Source of the DNA: Thermoplasmata archaeon
Lineage (GTDB): Archaea > Thermoplasmatota > E2 > DHVEG-1 > B18-G2
Direction: 5' to 3'
DNA: 6,086 nt
NCBI GenBank assembly: GCA_021161685.1
Contig: JAGHAD010000082.1
Location: 1 to 6,086 of the forward strand
The position numbers and the translations under genes are program-made. Of this stretch, positions 5,494 to 6,086 are shown one piece after another. The notes under the pieces are model-generated. The model saw only the letters and a list, made by a program, of their open reading frames with translations, did not search any database and was not told the origin of the DNA. Within the stretch, counting starts at the first letter, position 1. Each line of letters opens with the position of its first letter.

Positions 5494-6086
5494 TTAAACA
5501 TTTATCGGAAATAATTTCTCTGGCACTACTCTTCCATTTATGTCAAACCTCGTTTTTAATACTCTGATATAATTTTCTTCGCCCACAAATATAATATATA
5601 AGATCATGGTCGGCTTATACCATGTTATTAATCCATCTTTTCTGAGGTAAACTTTTCCTTTTTCTCGCCCACCAATTCTACCTGATCTCACCTCATATCC
5701 ATCAATATCTACACTTTTAAATAAATTTACGAATAAATAACCAACAACGATCTCCTTTTTCTTAGTTTTGCTAACAATTTGTAGTATTGTGTACTTTCTT
5801 TGAAAATCTTTGGATTTGCCCTTTTTAGTTTCTCTTTCAGGTTTGTATTTGGGATCGAAAAGATAAGGCCATAAATCCTTTGGAGTTTTGTTCAAAATTT
5901 TTGATACGTGGGTGGCTGCTTTCATTTTAAGAAGTTTCTCTATCGGGAATACAGATTTCTCTTTTATCTCTCTTAAAATTATACCTCTCTTTTCCTCCTC
6001 TTGTCCATCTTCTTTTTTCTCTACTAGGTCACTTAGTGTATTAACAAGCGTAGGTTCTCTATAATAAATCCCGACATCGATATACC
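5494..6086 (-). CDS. Unrecognised protein, C-terminal 196 residues, gene runs off the right edge
   Basis: I do not recognise this family. The frame is open from the window edge (first whole codon at 6084) to the TAA at 5494-5496. The only in-frame ATG is at 5925, giving 143 residues, but there is no ribosome binding site before it, and the 53 upstream codons look protein-like and acidic/basic mixed (for example YYREPTLVNTLSDLVEKK). I therefore read it as a longer gene truncated by the window. The visible part is rich in Lys, Glu and Ile. It has a basic stretch (KYKPERETKKGKSKDFQRK) and then alternating hydrophobic strands (EIVVGYLFVNLF, GLITWYKPTMILYIIFVG) that suggest a beta-rich domain; they are too short and polar to call as membrane segments with confidence. 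It lies upstream of cdc6 on the same strand and is more AT-rich than its neighbours. No function is proposed. Confidence 0.6.
   Translation of the reverse strand, partial: YIDVGIYYREPTLVNTLSDLVEKKEDGQEEEKRGIILREIKEKSVFPIEKLLKMKAATHVSKILNKTPKDLWPYLFDPKYKPERETKKGKSKDFQRKYTILQIVSKTKKKEIVVGYLFVNLFKSVDIDGYEVRSGRIGGREKGKVYLRKDGLITWYKPTMILYIIFVGEENYIRVLKTRFDINGRVVPEKLFPINV

Noticed and set aside
5510..5640. Possible membrane segment in the unrecognised right-edge protein
   Set aside because: The hydrophobic run around PTMILYIIFVG is only about 10 residues and is followed by charged residues; it fits a buried beta strand better than a transmembrane helix.
1..6086. CRISPR repeats, tRNA genes, transposase or terminal inverted repeats
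   Set aside because: I read both strands for regularly spaced repeats, tRNA-like T-loop sequences and long inverted repeats and saw none that hold up.

Overview
This window looks like archaeal accessory DNA. The evidence is an Orc1/Cdc6-family initiator, TATA-type promoters about 30-35 bases ahead of three starts, GGTG(A)-type ribosome binding sites, and heavy use of ATA, AGA and AGG codons. A euryarchaeon is likely, but I cannot name the lineage from sequence alone. There are no rRNA or tRNA genes, CRISPR repeats, transposases or insertion-sequence ends that I could recognise.

Left part (1-2760, plus strand): the C-terminal tail of a superfamily 2 helicase carrying motif VI runs in from the left edge. 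After 58 bases comes a complete 844-residue DUF499 ATPase. DUF499 ATPases are typically found with a DNA helicase and a DUF1156 DNA methylase in restriction/defence-type clusters, catalogued as helicase-methylase-ATPase (Hma-like) systems. The methylase is not visible and would be expected further left.

Middle part (2803-4182, minus strand): a two-gene operon converges on the DUF499 gene with only 42 bases between the ends. It encodes a minimal DprA/Smf-type Rossmann protein, then 12 bases later a phosphoribosyltransferase (PRTase) with a clear PRPP-binding loop. Both are reduced versions of families better known from competence (DprA, ComF). In an archaeon, next to defence genes, they are a good candidate for a small poorly characterised immune or nucleotide-signalling module.

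Right part (4221-6086, minus strand): a divergent Orc1/Cdc6 initiator with its own TATA box. Its start is probably at 5399, not at the upstream ATG at 5501. Beyond it is the C-terminal 196 residues of an unrecognised gene that runs off the right edge.

The working model is a defence island made of an Hma-like DNA modification/restriction operon and a DprA-PRTase operon, beside an accessory initiator that may mark an origin, an integrated plasmid or a virus-derived segment. The functional link between the two putative defence operons is inference from proximity and from a near-identical 15-base promoter element ahead of both. It is not shown by the sequence.
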